Below, piece after piece: positions 37,050-48,442 of a stretch of 64,000 nt of DNA. The DNA is from Alcaligenes aquatilis. Its GTDB lineage: Bacteria > Pseudomonadota > Gammaproteobacteria > Burkholderiales > Burkholderiaceae_B. Position 1 is the first letter of the stretch. Every line of letters starts with the position of its first letter. The stretch covers positions 1 through 64,000 of the forward strand of contig NZ_CP022390.1 in NCBI RefSeq assembly GCF_003076515.1, in the 5' to 3' direction. Both the position numbers and the translations under genes were made by a program. The notes under the pieces were generated by a model. It had not been told where the DNA came from. It saw only the letters and a list, made by a program, of their open reading frames with translations, and ran no database searches.

Positions 37050-38717
37050 TTAGCTGTTGGCCGCTTTCGCGCTTTTCTTTTCGATCTGCACCATGATGTA
37101 GCGCTGCTGAGCGATGGACAGGATGTTGTTCACGCACCAGTACAGAACCAGACCGGCAGGGAAGAAGAACATCATGCCACCAAAGACCAGAGGCATCAGC
37201 ATCATGACTTTGGCTTGCATTGGATCAGGCGGCGTGGGGTTCAGCTTGATCTGCAGGAACATGGTCCCCATCATGATGGCGGGCAGAATCATCCATGGGT
37301 CGCGTGCGGCCAAGTCATGAATCCACAGAATCCAAGGGGCGCCGCGCATCTCGACACTGCCCAGCAGTACCCAGTACAGGGCGATAAACACAGGGATCTG
37401 AACCAGCATGGGCAAACAACCACCCAGCGGGTTGATCTTCTCGGTGCGGTACATCTCCATCATGGCGGCGTTCAGCTTGGCCTTGTCGTCACCGAACTTC
37501 TCGCGCAGGGCTTGCATGCGTGGAGCAAATTGCTTCATCTTGGCCATGGAGCGGTAGCTGGCAGCCGACAGCGGGAAAAACACCAGCTTGATCAGCACTG
37601 TCAGCGCCACGATGGCCCAGCCCCAGTTACCCAGCAAGGAATGCAGCCAGGTCAGCAGCTTGAACAAAGGCTTGGAAATAATGGTCAACCAGCCGTAGTC
37701 CACAACCAGATCCAGACCGGTAGCCAATTGCGACATGGCTTTCTGGTCTTGCGGGCCTACCCACAGGGCGGCGTCCACTGCCTTGCTTTGGCCGGCAGCG
37801 ATCGAACCGACCGACTCCAGCGTGCGCACGGCGTACAGATTGTTGCCCAGCTTCAGGATTTCATTGGTGCGCTGCAGGTCCTGGGCAGGAACCCAGGCCG
37901 TTGCAAAGTAATGTTGCACCATGCCGATCCAGCCGTTATCCACGCTGCGAGCGTAGGTGGCCTTGTTCTTGTCGATGTCCGAGAAAGTGATTTTCTGGAA
38001 TTTTTCGCCGCTGGAATAGACCACAGGACCGGTAAAGGTGCTGTACAGGCGGGACGAATCGGGTGGGTTGTTGCCGTCACGGGTCAGTTGCAGATACAGG
38101 CGTGGGTCAATGGCCGAGCCGGTATTGTTCTGGATATCGTGACGAACCTGGATGTCGTAGCGGCCTTTGTGCAGCGTGTAGGTCTTAGTGACTTTCACGT
38201 CGTCCGAAGTGGCTTCAAACACCACATCCAAGGTATCGCCCGTCATGTTGTGCTGGCTCGAGACCAGAGTGAACGGGGTCAGGTGGTTGGGCAGATTCTG
38301 GCCGGCGGCACCCACAATACCGGACTGGGCCAGGTAGGTGGAGGCGGGCGAGTTATCCAGCAGCACCATGGGCTGCTCGGGGTTTTCGGGCGAACCGTAC
38401 TTCAACAGTTCAGCCTTGATCAGTTGGGCACCTTCAGTGCTAAAGCCCAGCTTGTAGACGTCTGTTGTGATGTCGATGGTTTGCGCTGTGGCAGACACCG
38501 CGCTGTTGCTCGAAGGCAAGGCAGCAGACGCAGTCGGCTCTTGAGCAGCGGGAACACCACCGTTTGCGGCAGGTTCGTCGGAGGCTGCTGGCGCTTGTGT
38601 GGTGGCTGGGGTGGAAGCGAACAGCGATGGCTTGCCGTTATATTCCTGCCAGTTGTTCCACAGCAGCAGCAGTGCAAAGGAGAAGATCATCCATAGGATG
38701 GTGCGTCGGATATCCAT
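37050..38717 (-). CDS. yidC: Membrane protein insertase YidC
   Basis: Inner-membrane insertase that works alone or with SecYEG. 555 aa: an N-terminal membrane anchor (RRTILWMIFSFALLLLWNNW), a large periplasmic beta domain (about 60-340) and the conserved C-terminal five-helix core with NWGWAIVALTVLIKLVFFPL, the cytoplasmic hairpin with the basic YRSMAKMKQFAPRM, and NPLGGCLPMLVQIPVFIALY. It follows rnpA and yidD on the same strand as in most proteobacteria. Confidence 0.97.
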   Translation of the reverse strand: MDIRRTILWMIFSFALLLLWNNWQEYNGKPSLFASTPATTQAPAASDEPAANGGVPAAQEPTASAALPSSNSAVSATAQTIDITTDVYKLGFSTEGAQLIKAELLKYGSPENPEQPMVLLDNSPASTYLAQSGIVGAAGQNLPNHLTPFTLVSSQHNMTGDTLDVVFEATSDDVKVTKTYTLHKGRYDIQVRHDIQNNTGSAIDPRLYLQLTRDGNNPPDSSRLYSTFTGPVVYSSGEKFQKITFSDIDKNKATYARSVDNGWIGMVQHYFATAWVPAQDLQRTNEILKLGNNLYAVRTLESVGSIAAGQSKAVDAALWVGPQDQKAMSQLATGLDLVVDYGWLTIISKPLFKLLTWLHSLLGNWGWAIVALTVLIKLVFFPLSAASYRSMAKMKQFAPRMQALREKFGDDKAKLNAAMMEMYRTEKINPLGGCLPMLVQIPVFIALYWVLLGSVEMRGAPWILWIHDLAARDPWMILPAIMMGTMFLQIKLNPTPPDPMQAKVMMLMPLVFGGMMFFFPAGLVLYWCVNNILSIAQQRYIMVQIEKKSAKAANS

Positions 38718-38824
38718 AGCGCCTGTATCACATTTATAAAGCTGAGCAAAAGCTTAGCAGTTTAACGTAGCTGGTCAGCAAACAGGGGGTTGCCTTGAAA
38801 AACAAGGCGCAGACCAGGACGGTT

Positions 38825-39067
38825 TTAGAAAGTGTTGCGGTCTTCGGGCGTGCGAGCGGGCACAGGATCATGCCCTCCCTTGCACCAGGGATTGCAGCGG
38901 CAGATGCGTACACCACCTAGCCATAAGCCTTTGAGCGGGCCATGAATCTCAATGGCCTGCAAGGCATAGTTGGAGCAGCTGGGGGTAAAGCGGCAGTTTC
39001 TACCGATCCAGGGACTCAGAAAAAACTGGTAAAAGCGGATCGGTGCCGAAGCCAGTTTGCGCATCAT
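38825..39067 (-). CDS. yidD: Membrane protein insertion efficiency factor YidD
   Basis: 80-aa inner-face membrane protein that assists YidC. The family signature is complete: [33 protein letters not shown] and [17 protein letters not shown]. It overlaps rnpA by 4 bases, so translation is coupled. Confidence 0.95.
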   Translation of the reverse strand: MMRKLASAPIRFYQFFLSPWIGRNCRFTPSCSNYALQAIEIHGPLKGLWLGGVRICRCNPWCKGGHDPVPARTPEDRNTF

Positions 39068-39429
39068 GGCCGTACCTTTGAAAACAAGGTGTTGGCTTCA
39101 TCGCGAACCAGTTGCTTTAAAGCGGTCAGCGACACCAGAGGCACCTTGCTGTGCAGCCTAAAGACATAGGCGGCATTGGGCAAGCCTTCGCGTTTGTGGC
39201 GGAAGGTTTCACGCAAGATACGTTTGATGGTGTTGCGGGTGACGGCGCGGTTGGCAAAGCGCTTGGGGACGATCAGTCCCAAACGGGCGCCTTCGGTCTG
39301 GTGTGGGTCCTCGCCACGAGAGCGAGTGACCACGAACAAAGCCCCGCGACCTACGCGTTGTCCTTTTAATGACTGCGCGTATTCGGTGGGGCTATGTAAG
39401 CGAGCCGTAGCTGGAAAGGAGGCACGCAT
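39064..39429 (-). CDS. rnpA: Ribonuclease P protein component
   Basis: Basic protein subunit of RNase P, which matures tRNA 5' ends. The RNR signature region [20 protein letters not shown] is present. The 121-aa length is normal. It lies between rpmH and yidD. Confidence 0.96.
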   Translation of the reverse strand: MRASFPATARLHSPTEYAQSLKGQRVGRGALFVVTRSRGEDPHQTEGARLGLIVPKRFANRAVTRNTIKRILRETFRHKREGLPNAAYVFRLHSKVPLVSLTALKQLVRDEANTLFSKVRP

Positions 39430-39498
39430 GATGCGTATCGTGGGAGTCGGGCTTTAGATAAGAGATCCATCACCCTGGGCCCCGCATCCCGACATGGC

Positions 39499-39633
39499 TT
39501 ATACAGCCAGACGTTTGCGACCTTTGGCGCGACGTGCGTTCAAAACAGCGCGGCCACCGCGAGTTTTCATGCGAACGCGAAAACCGTGGGTACGCTTGCG
39601 ACGGGTAACAGAGGGTTGGTAGGTGCGTTTCAT
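39499..39633 (-). CDS. rpmH: 50S ribosomal protein L34
   Basis: 44-aa L34: [20 protein letters not shown] and [18 protein letters not shown]. The start at 39633 is fixed by this conserved N-terminus. It is the first gene of rpmH-rnpA-yidD-yidC, divergent from dnaA. Confidence 0.97.
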   Translation of the reverse strand: MKRTYQPSVTRRKRTHGFRVRMKTRGGRAVLNARRAKGRKRLAV

Positions 39634-39734
39634 GGTGTATCCAAAAAAATGAGCCGCCAGAAATCGCAGAAAATCTCCACCCCGACTGCGCAAAGGCTTG
39701 GGATCTGGCAACAGAAAATCGTGTTAAGCCCGTC

Positions 39735-39763
39735 ATTTCAGCAAATTCTTTCTGTTGTGTCAA
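39735..39763 (-). promoter_or_regulatory. Sigma70-type promoter of rpmH
   Basis: On the minus strand TTGACA (complement of 39758-39763) and TGAAAT (complement of 39735-39740) are 17 bases apart, about 100 bases before the rpmH start. Confidence 0.65.
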
Positions 39764-39801
39764 TTATTTAGCCCGATATTACGCAACTAAATTTGTTAGC
39801 C

Positions 39802-39810
39802 TGTGGATAA
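39802..39810 (-). promoter_or_regulatory. DnaA box in the dnaA promoter region
   Basis: Perfect TTATCCACA on the minus strand, 48 bases upstream of dnaA and just before a possible -10 (TAGAAT). It suits autoregulation of dnaA. Only one perfect box is seen in this 224-base rpmH-dnaA gap, few for an origin. Confidence 0.75.
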
Positions 39811-39857
39811 CTTGGTACAGCTCAGGGTAGAATCGAGGTTTACAGAAGTGATGACCG

Positions 39858-41255
39858 ATGAATGAATTCTGGCAGTCCTGCGTTCAGAAATTGGAGCAGG
39901 AGCTTCCCCCACAACAAATAAGTGCGTGGATACGTCCACTGGTTCCCCTGGACTTCGACAGCGAAGCCGGGGTGTTGCGCGTTACTGCGCCCAATCGTTT
40001 CAAGCTCGATTGGGTTCGCAAGAATTTCGCCACTCGTATCGAGGAACTGGCTTCGGATTTCTACGAATGTCCCGTTACGGTTCAGTTCGAGCTGCCTTCG
40101 GCTAGCGCGGCGCCGCGTCGCGCCCTGGCCGATCGTGCCGCTCCTGTGCCTGCAGGCAGCCCGGCCGGTGATAATCTGGCCCCGCCTGTTGCCAACCCGG
40201 CCATGACGGCGGTGGTGGATGCGGTACAGGATCGCTCGCGACTGAACGCCGAACTGACTTTCGATAATTTCGTTACGGGTAAAGCCAACCAGTTGGCACG
40301 CGCGGCCGCTTTGCAGGTGGCCGAGAATCCCGGTGTCTCCTATAACCCACTGTTTCTGTATGGCGGCGTGGGTCTGGGCAAGACCCACCTGATTCATGCG
40401 ATTGGCAATGCGCTGGTCGCCAATGGCAATGGTGTGCGCGTCCGTTACGTTCACGCCGACCAATACGTGTCGGACGTGGTCAAGGCTTATCAGCGCAAGG
40501 CGTTTGACGAGTTCAAGCGCTACTACCATTCGCTGGACTTGCTGCTGATTGACGATATTCAGTTTTTCGCTGGCAAGAATCGTACGCAAGAAGAGTTTTT
40601 CTACGCCTTTGAAGCGATGGTGGCCCAGCGCAAGCAGATCATCATCACCTCGGATACGTATCCCAAAGAGCTGGCTAATATTGATAGCCGCCTGATCTCG
40701 CGTTTTGACTCCGGTCTGACCGTGGCAATCGAGCCGCCCGAGTTGGAAATGCGTGTAGCGATCTTGCTGCGCAAAGCTCAGGCCGAAGGCATTGCCATGC
40801 CCGAAGAAGTGGCTTTCTTTATTGCCAAGCATCTGCGCAGCAACGTGCGCGAGCTGGAAGGGGCGCTGCGCAAGGTTTCGGCCTACGCGCGTTTCCATGG
40901 CCGCGACGTCCTGACGGTGGAAGTGTGCAAGGATGCCCTGAAGGATTTGCTGTCGGTCTCCAATGGGCAGATCACAGTGGAAAATATCCAGAAAACCGTG
41001 GCCGATTTTTATAAAATCAAGGTCGCGGATATGTACTCCAAGCGCCGCCCCGCCAATATCGCCATGCCGCGCCAGGTGGCCATGTATCTGGCCAAGGAAC
41101 TGACCCAAAAGAGTTTGCCGGAAATTGGCGATCTTTTCGGTGGCAGGGACCACACTACGGTGCTGCACGCGGTGCGTAAAATCTCGGATGCACGCACCAA
41201 GCAAGCCGAACTGAATCACGCATTACACGTACTGGAACAAACTCTCAAAGGATGA
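39858..41255 (+). CDS. dnaA: Chromosomal replication initiator DnaA
   Basis: AAA+ ATPase that binds DnaA boxes and opens the origin. 465 aa: N-terminal domain I ([20 protein letters not shown]), a proline/alanine-rich linker (about 80-120), Walker [11 protein letters not shown], Walker [11 protein letters not shown] and the C-terminal DNA-binding signature [16 protein letters not shown]. It overlaps the first in-frame ATG of the dnaN frame. Confidence 0.98.
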   Translation: MNEFWQSCVQKLEQELPPQQISAWIRPLVPLDFDSEAGVLRVTAPNRFKLDWVRKNFATRIEELASDFYECPVTVQFELPSASAAPRRALADRAAPVPAGSPAGDNLAPPVANPAMTAVVDAVQDRSRLNAELTFDNFVTGKANQLARAAALQVAENPGVSYNPLFLYGGVGLGKTHLIHAIGNALVANGNGVRVRYVHADQYVSDVVKAYQRKAFDEFKRYYHSLDLLLIDDIQFFAGKNRTQEEFFYAFEAMVAQRKQIIITSDTYPKELANIDSRLISRFDSGLTVAIEPPELEMRVAILLRKAQAEGIAMPEEVAFFIAKHLRSNVRELEGALRKVSAYARFHGRDVLTVEVCKDALKDLLSVSNGQITVENIQKTVADFYKIKVADMYSKRRPANIAMPRQVAMYLAKELTQKSLPEIGDLFGGRDHTTVLHAVRKISDARTKQAELNHALHVLEQTLKG

Positions 41256-41257
41256 CC

Positions 41258-42367
41258 ATGCAACTCGTTCAAGCTACCCGCGACGCATTGCTAAAGCCCT
41301 TATCCACAGTAGTTGGCATTGTGGAGCGCCGCCATACTTTGCCGATTCTGGCCAACATCCTGCTGCGTAAAAACGGCTCTGATGTCTCTTTCCTTGCAAC
41401 CGACCTGGAAGTGCAGATCACCACCAATGCCGACTTTGGCGTGGGTGAGGACAATGCGGCCACCACGGTGGCGGCCCGCAAGCTGCTCGACATTCTGAAA
41501 GCCCTGCCCGACTTTGGTGATGTGCGCCTGGGCCTGGACAGCGGCAAGCTGACTATCCAGTCCGGCAAGAGCCGTTTTCAGTTGCAGACCTTGGATGCGG
41601 CGGATTTTCCAGTGCTGAACCTGCCCGAGCAATGGGACGTGTCGCTGAGCATGCCTCAGCGCACCTTGAAGCACCTGTTCAACACGGTGCACTTTGCCAT
41701 GGCCCAGCAAGACATTCGTTACTACCTGAACGGCATGTTGCTGGTGTTTGAACCCGGTCTTGTACGTACGGTTACCACCGACGGCCACCGCCTGGCTCAT
41801 AATGCCACCGCAATTGATGGCGTGCAGGAGCGCCACGACATCATCGTGCCGCGCAAGACCGTGCTGGAAATGCAGCGTCTGCTGGGCGATACCGACGATC
41901 TGGTCAATATTGATGTGTCCAGCCGTCAGATCCGTTTCCGTTTTGGCGATGTGGAGCTGGTCTCCAAACTGGTTGAAGGCAAATTCCCCGACTTTGCGCG
42001 TGTGATTCCTTCCAACTACACCCGTCACTTTGATGTCAGCCGTGAAGTGTTGCAAGGCAGTTTGCAACGTGCTGCCATTTTGACCACGGACAAACTGCGT
42101 GGCGTGCGACTGCAACTGTCGCAAAACCAGCTCAAGATCTCCGCTTCCAATGCCGAGCAGGAAGAAGCTGTTGAAGAGCTGGATATTGATTACGAACACG
42201 AAAGTCTGGACGTTGGCTTTAACGTCAGCTACTTGCTCGATGTGTTGGCCAGCATCAAGGATGAAACAGTCCGCTGGTCTGTGCAGCCTGATGCCAACGC
42301 CTCTGTGTTGATGACGCTGCCCGAGCAAGAAGACTTCAAGTACGTGGTCATGCCGATGCGCATCTAA
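41258..42367 (+). CDS. dnaN: DNA polymerase III beta subunit (sliding clamp)
   Basis: Ring clamp that tethers polymerase to DNA. 369 aa, beginning MQLVQATRDALLKPLSTVVG and ending in the conserved YVVMPMRI. I use the ATG at 41258, which has AAAGGA upstream; another ATG two codons earlier overlaps the dnaA stop codon. A perfect DnaA box lies inside the coding region at 41300-41308. It is the second gene of dnaA-dnaN-gyrB. Confidence 0.98.
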   Translation: MQLVQATRDALLKPLSTVVGIVERRHTLPILANILLRKNGSDVSFLATDLEVQITTNADFGVGEDNAATTVAARKLLDILKALPDFGDVRLGLDSGKLTIQSGKSRFQLQTLDAADFPVLNLPEQWDVSLSMPQRTLKHLFNTVHFAMAQQDIRYYLNGMLLVFEPGLVRTVTTDGHRLAHNATAIDGVQERHDIIVPRKTVLEMQRLLGDTDDLVNIDVSSRQIRFRFGDVELVSKLVEGKFPDFARVIPSNYTRHFDVSREVLQGSLQRAAILTTDKLRGVRLQLSQNQLKISASNAEQEEAVEELDIDYEHESLDVGFNVSYLLDVLASIKDETVRWSVQPDANASVLMTLPEQEDFKYVVMPMRI

Positions 42368-42413
42368 TGCGGCATGTTCGACAGGTATGGCCCGCCGGGC
42401 CATACCGGCTTGA

Positions 42414-44897
<2,484 letters not shown>

Positions 44898-44992
44898 GGC
44901 TATCGGTGTTCACCGTTCCTGAAAGCTTCCCGGTTTGATGAAAACCGACCTCAGGAACTTGTGAAAAACCCCGCAGTGATGCGGATGAATAA
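44898..44992. other. Short spacer after gyrB
   Basis: No gene seen; leads into the gyrB terminator. Confidence 0.5.
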
Positions 44993-45030
44993 AATGGGCT
45001 CCGGCGTGCTTGCTGGGGCTCATTTTTTTG
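44993..45030 (+). terminator. Rho-independent terminator of dnaA-dnaN-gyrB
   Basis: Imperfect stem AATGGGCTCC/GGGGCTCATT with a following run of T, about 95 bases after the gyrB stop codon. Confidence 0.75.
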
Positions 45031-45339
45031 GTGATGGGTGATGCGCTCTGAGTCCTAAGGATTAGGTGTCTTTGGGCTGGTTCAATGAATCTGCTAGCGC
45101 GCACACCGCTGATCAATGGCTGGGTCAGTTAGCCGCTTTGAAGTCATGCGCTCTAGAAAGGGAACAGCGCGAAATCAAGCTGATGTGGTCTACTTGCAGT
45201 GATTCACCCTGCTTCATAATGAACGAAAAAGAAGGGGCGTGGGGATCTGATGGTGAAATCTGGTGTCGGCCTTGCAAGGCCCCCTGATCGATCGTGATGA
45301 CGCTGTAAATTATTCAATAACTATTTGTGTGGAAATGGA
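45031..45339. other. Intergenic region before rsuA
   Basis: About 310 bases. One short frame is open but has no recognisable product. Nothing else is seen. Confidence 0.45.
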
Positions 45340-46041
45340 ATGCGACTGGACAAGTTTCTTGGTGAGAGTACGGATCTGAGTCGTTCAGACGCGCGTAAAG
45401 TGCTTAAAAGCGGAGAAATCACCGTCAATGGCGAGGTAGTGACCAAAGGCACTCACGTTGTGCAAGAGGGTGATGTAGTGTGCTGGGATGATGAGCCGCT
45501 TGCCCTGATTGGCCTGCGTTACATCATGCTCAATAAGCCCGCTGGTTACGAGTGCAGCCTTAAAAATAGCGCCTATCCGTCCGTGATGATGCTGATCGAT
45601 GTAGACAAGCGTGAGCGTTTGCATACTGTCGGTCGATTGGATGTGGATACCACCGGCTTGATTTTGATTACGGATGATGGCCAGTGGACGCATCGCATTA
45701 TCTCGCCCCGCCATCAGTGCGATAAGGTCTATGTGGCAACGTTGGCAGAGCCTTTGCCTGACAATGCAGAAGAATTGTTCAAGGCCGGTATCTTGTTGAA
45801 TGGCGAGGACAAACCGACGCTGCCAGCCGTGCTGGAACGCATTGATGAACGCACCGCAAGGCTGACTATTCAGGAAGGAAAATACCATCAGGTGAAACGT
45901 ATGTTTGCCTCTTTGGGGAACTTGGTTCAGACCTTGCATCGTGAGCGTATTGGCTCCCTTTCCTTGGACGACAGCCTGGAGCCAGGCGAGTCGCGCTACT
46001 TAACTCCTGCCGAGGTGCAGCAGTTTGTAGAAGAGGGTTAA
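45340..46041 (+). CDS. rsuA: 16S rRNA pseudouridine(516) synthase RsuA
   Basis: Makes pseudouridine 516 in 16S rRNA. 233 aa from the ATG at 45340: an N-terminal S4 RNA-binding domain (MRLDKFLGESTDLSRSDARK), then the synthase domain with the catalytic aspartate in TVGRLDVDTTGL and KYHQVKRMFASLGN. The RsuA-specific N-terminus distinguishes it from RluB/RluE. It is a single gene with its own terminator. Confidence 0.92.
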   Translation: MRLDKFLGESTDLSRSDARKVLKSGEITVNGEVVTKGTHVVQEGDVVCWDDEPLALIGLRYIMLNKPAGYECSLKNSAYPSVMMLIDVDKRERLHTVGRLDVDTTGLILITDDGQWTHRIISPRHQCDKVYVATLAEPLPDNAEELFKAGILLNGEDKPTLPAVLERIDERTARLTIQEGKYHQVKRMFASLGNLVQTLHRERIGSLSLDDSLEPGESRYLTPAEVQQFVEEG

Positions 46042-46131
46042 CGCTCTCCTGGCCTTTGGTTCTTGCTGTGGCAAGCCAAAGACGTATCAAGTCCAGAGCT
46101 TGGATGCCTGAGTTCTGGGAGACCAGTCATG
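46042..46131. other. Spacer between rsuA and its terminator
   Basis: Short stretch with no gene or site that I recognise. Confidence 0.4.
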
Positions 46132-46169
46132 AAAAAGCGCTCAAACATACCTTGTTTGAGCGCTTTTTT
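46132..46169 (+). terminator. Rho-independent terminator of rsuA
   Basis: 14-bp perfect stem AAAAGCGCTCAAAC/GTTTGAGCGCTTTT followed by T, about 90 bases past the stop codon. Confidence 0.92.
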
Positions 46170-46420
46170 GTACCTGCATCAATCGTCAAAGGGGCTGGTG
46201 GCGCGGTGCCCTGCTTTATTTAACCGCCTTGTGTCTGATGTCGGATGTTCAACCTGCCTTGAATACGGAATTGATGACACCCCCGGAAAGCCTCGCTCTG
46301 CTTGCCCATAGCGGCTCCATCCTCTCAACGCTTGGAGCTATTGACCCTGTTAGACTATGGGTTTGAAGCGTCACGGGCCATTGCTCTAGCTTTTGACAAG
46401 CTAATTTTCATAAGAAATTG

Positions 46421-47326
46421 ATGACTAAGATCACTATCTTGCATCTTCAGACGCTGTGCCGTATTGCCCAGCAGGGCAGTTTTCAGGCGGCAGCCGATTA
46501 TATGCACACCACTCAACCTACGGTCTCGGCGCGTATGCGCGAGTTCGAAGACCGTATAGGTTTTCCTGTGTTTCATAAGCGTGGACGTAGGATGGATCTC
46601 ACAACACAAGGGCGTGAGCTTGTTCAGCAGATTAAACCCTTGTTGGCTGCCATTGATGACGTCATTTATTCGCTCGATGATGCATCGCATGCATCCGGCT
46701 TGATCTGTGTGGGTATTGCCGGCTTGATAGGGCAAACGTGGTTTTCAACGTTCATTAAGACGGCGAGAGCCACGATGCCACAGCTTAGCTTTGAAGTAGA
46801 GGTCGGACAGACCTCATTAAGCGTCAGCAAACTAGAGAACGGGCAGTTGGATTTGGTCTTTCTGGCTACTCACTCCCTACACACGGATCATCGGTTTCAT
46901 GTCGAGCCGATCGGTGTTGCCGATGTGTTGCTGGTAGGAGCGCCTGACCTTGTGGGGCGAAATGGTAAACAGTCCGACCAAAATTGGCTACAGATTCTAC
47001 AAAGTCAGCCTGTATGGTCGCTTTCAAAAGAGTCGCCATTGCATCCGGTCTTGATGCAGCTCATCAAAGACCATAATCTGAAAGTGAAGGTCGATATTTG
47101 CAGCAGCATACTGACCTTGAAGGAATTGATCTGCAGAGGGACGGGCGTCGGACTCATGACCGCCCCTCTTATTGAGTCTGAGCTGGAGCGCGGCGAATTA
47201 GTAGTACTAAAAGATGCTCCTGCTTTTGCGCCTATTCCGTTTAATGCGGCTTGGGGCATGGATCAAAGCCAGACAGTCATTCGCAAATTGGTGGATATTG
47301 CCAAGACAATTTCCACCTTTCGTTAA
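46421..47326 (+). CDS. LysR-family regulator
   Basis: 301 aa from the ATG at 46421 (a TTG precedes it). The N-terminal helix-turn-helix is HLQTLCRIAQQGSFQAAADY then MHTTQPTVSARMREFEDRIG, and the effector domain follows with GIAGLIGQTWFSTFI. It converges on the Bug-aldehyde dehydrogenase-GMC operon, for which it is the nearest candidate activator. Confidence 0.88.
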   Translation: MTKITILHLQTLCRIAQQGSFQAAADYMHTTQPTVSARMREFEDRIGFPVFHKRGRRMDLTTQGRELVQQIKPLLAAIDDVIYSLDDASHASGLICVGIAGLIGQTWFSTFIKTARATMPQLSFEVEVGQTSLSVSKLENGQLDLVFLATHSLHTDHRFHVEPIGVADVLLVGAPDLVGRNGKQSDQNWLQILQSQPVWSLSKESPLHPVLMQLIKDHNLKVKVDICSSILTLKELICRGTGVGLMTAPLIESELERGELVVLKDAPAFAPIPFNAAWGMDQSQTVIRKLVDIAKTISTFR

Positions 47327-47387
47327 GTCGGTCTTGACGCCATCCCGCCCACAGGCGTTTGCATCGGATATCAAGACCGACCCTTGT

Positions 47388-48395
47388 TTATTCCGGCTTG
47401 ATACCTGCGTCGCGTAACAACTGACGCCAGCGAGCGATGTCATCTGTCAGCAGTTTACGTGAGCCCGCCAGGGAGCGATGACTTTCGCTGGGCACGGTCA
47501 ATCCCATTTTCTGATATCGCGCCATCAAGTCGGGTTGAGCCAGTACATGGTTAAGGGCGACGTTCAGTTTCTGGGTGATCTCTTCTGGTACGCCCTTTTT
47601 GACCACCACCATATTCCAGATGGTGTAGTTCAGATTCTTATAGCTAGATTCGCCAGCCGAAGGCACGTCAGGCAAAACCGACACCCGTTCTGGACTGAGC
47701 ACGGCCAGCCCCTTTACCTTACCCGAGGCAATCGACGACACTGCGGTACTGCTGCTTTCCACCGTGTAGTCAATGTGGCCGGCCATCACATCTGCCGTCG
47801 CTTGCGCCGCACCGCGATAATGGACAGCCCCCACATTAATACCCAATGTTGCGTTCAGTAAGACTGCCCCTAAAAAGGCACCCGACCCGACGCCCGCATC
47901 CCCGAAATTCATGGATGCGGCATTGGCTTTCGCGTAAGCGGCAAAGCTATCCAAATCCTTGGCAGGGAAATCAATACGTGCCGACAAAATCTGTGGGGCA
48001 TCACCAACTGAAGCAATTGGAGTGAAATCCTCCAGGTTGTTGTATGGCAAATCCTTGTAAACGGACGCATTCGCCGCCAATGTGCCAACGTTACCCAACA
48101 ATAATGTATAACCATCGGGTGCGGCCCTGACTAGTTTAGACTGGCCAATAATGCCACCTGCGCCGGGAGTGTTTTCCACTACCACGGCTTGTTTGAGCTC
48201 TTTAGCCAAGCCTTCGCCGATCGCACGCGCCAACACATCGGTCGGCCCGCCTGCGGTATACGGAACGATCAAACTGATCGGTCGCTCTGGATAGGTACCC
48301 GCTTGTACGCTGCCTCCCAAGATCACGCCGAATATGGCCGTACACACACGGCTGGTCAGGTTGCAACGCCGTTTGATAATAGGTTTTGGTTGCAT
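47388..48395 (-). CDS. Bug/TctC-family periplasmic solute receptor
   Basis: 335 aa with signal peptide (basic start, then TSRVCTAIFGVILGGSVQAG) and the family loops ISLIVPYTAGGPTDVLARAI and VVENTPGAGGIIGQS. It is the last gene of an operon with an aldehyde dehydrogenase and a GMC oxidoreductase, so its ligand may be the substrate or acid product of that oxidation. No tctAB genes are nearby. Confidence 0.9.
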   Translation of the reverse strand: MQPKPIIKRRCNLTSRVCTAIFGVILGGSVQAGTYPERPISLIVPYTAGGPTDVLARAIGEGLAKELKQAVVVENTPGAGGIIGQSKLVRAAPDGYTLLLGNVGTLAANASVYKDLPYNNLEDFTPIASVGDAPQILSARIDFPAKDLDSFAAYAKANAASMNFGDAGVGSGAFLGAVLLNATLGINVGAVHYRGAAQATADVMAGHIDYTVESSSTAVSSIASGKVKGLAVLSPERVSVLPDVPSAGESSYKNLNYTIWNMVVVKKGVPEEITQKLNVALNHVLAQPDLMARYQKMGLTVPSESHRSLAGSRKLLTDDIARWRQLLRDAGIKPE

Positions 48396-48442
48396 GGTTT
48401 TATCTCCTCTTTATTAGAAATTTTTTTCTCAACACCAACGAG

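Noticed and set aside
37035..38696. Open frame of 553 codons on the plus strand across yidC
   Set aside because: It is the complement of a certain yidC gene; histidine/glutamine-rich composition typical of antisense frames, no family features.
39634..39857. rpmH-dnaA gap as the replication origin
   Set aside because: Only one perfect DnaA box in 224 bases and no strong AT-rich element; sampled base skew does not change here. Kept as a less likely alternative.
39840..41219. Open frame of 459 codons on the minus strand across dnaA
   Set aside because: Antisense shadow of dnaA.
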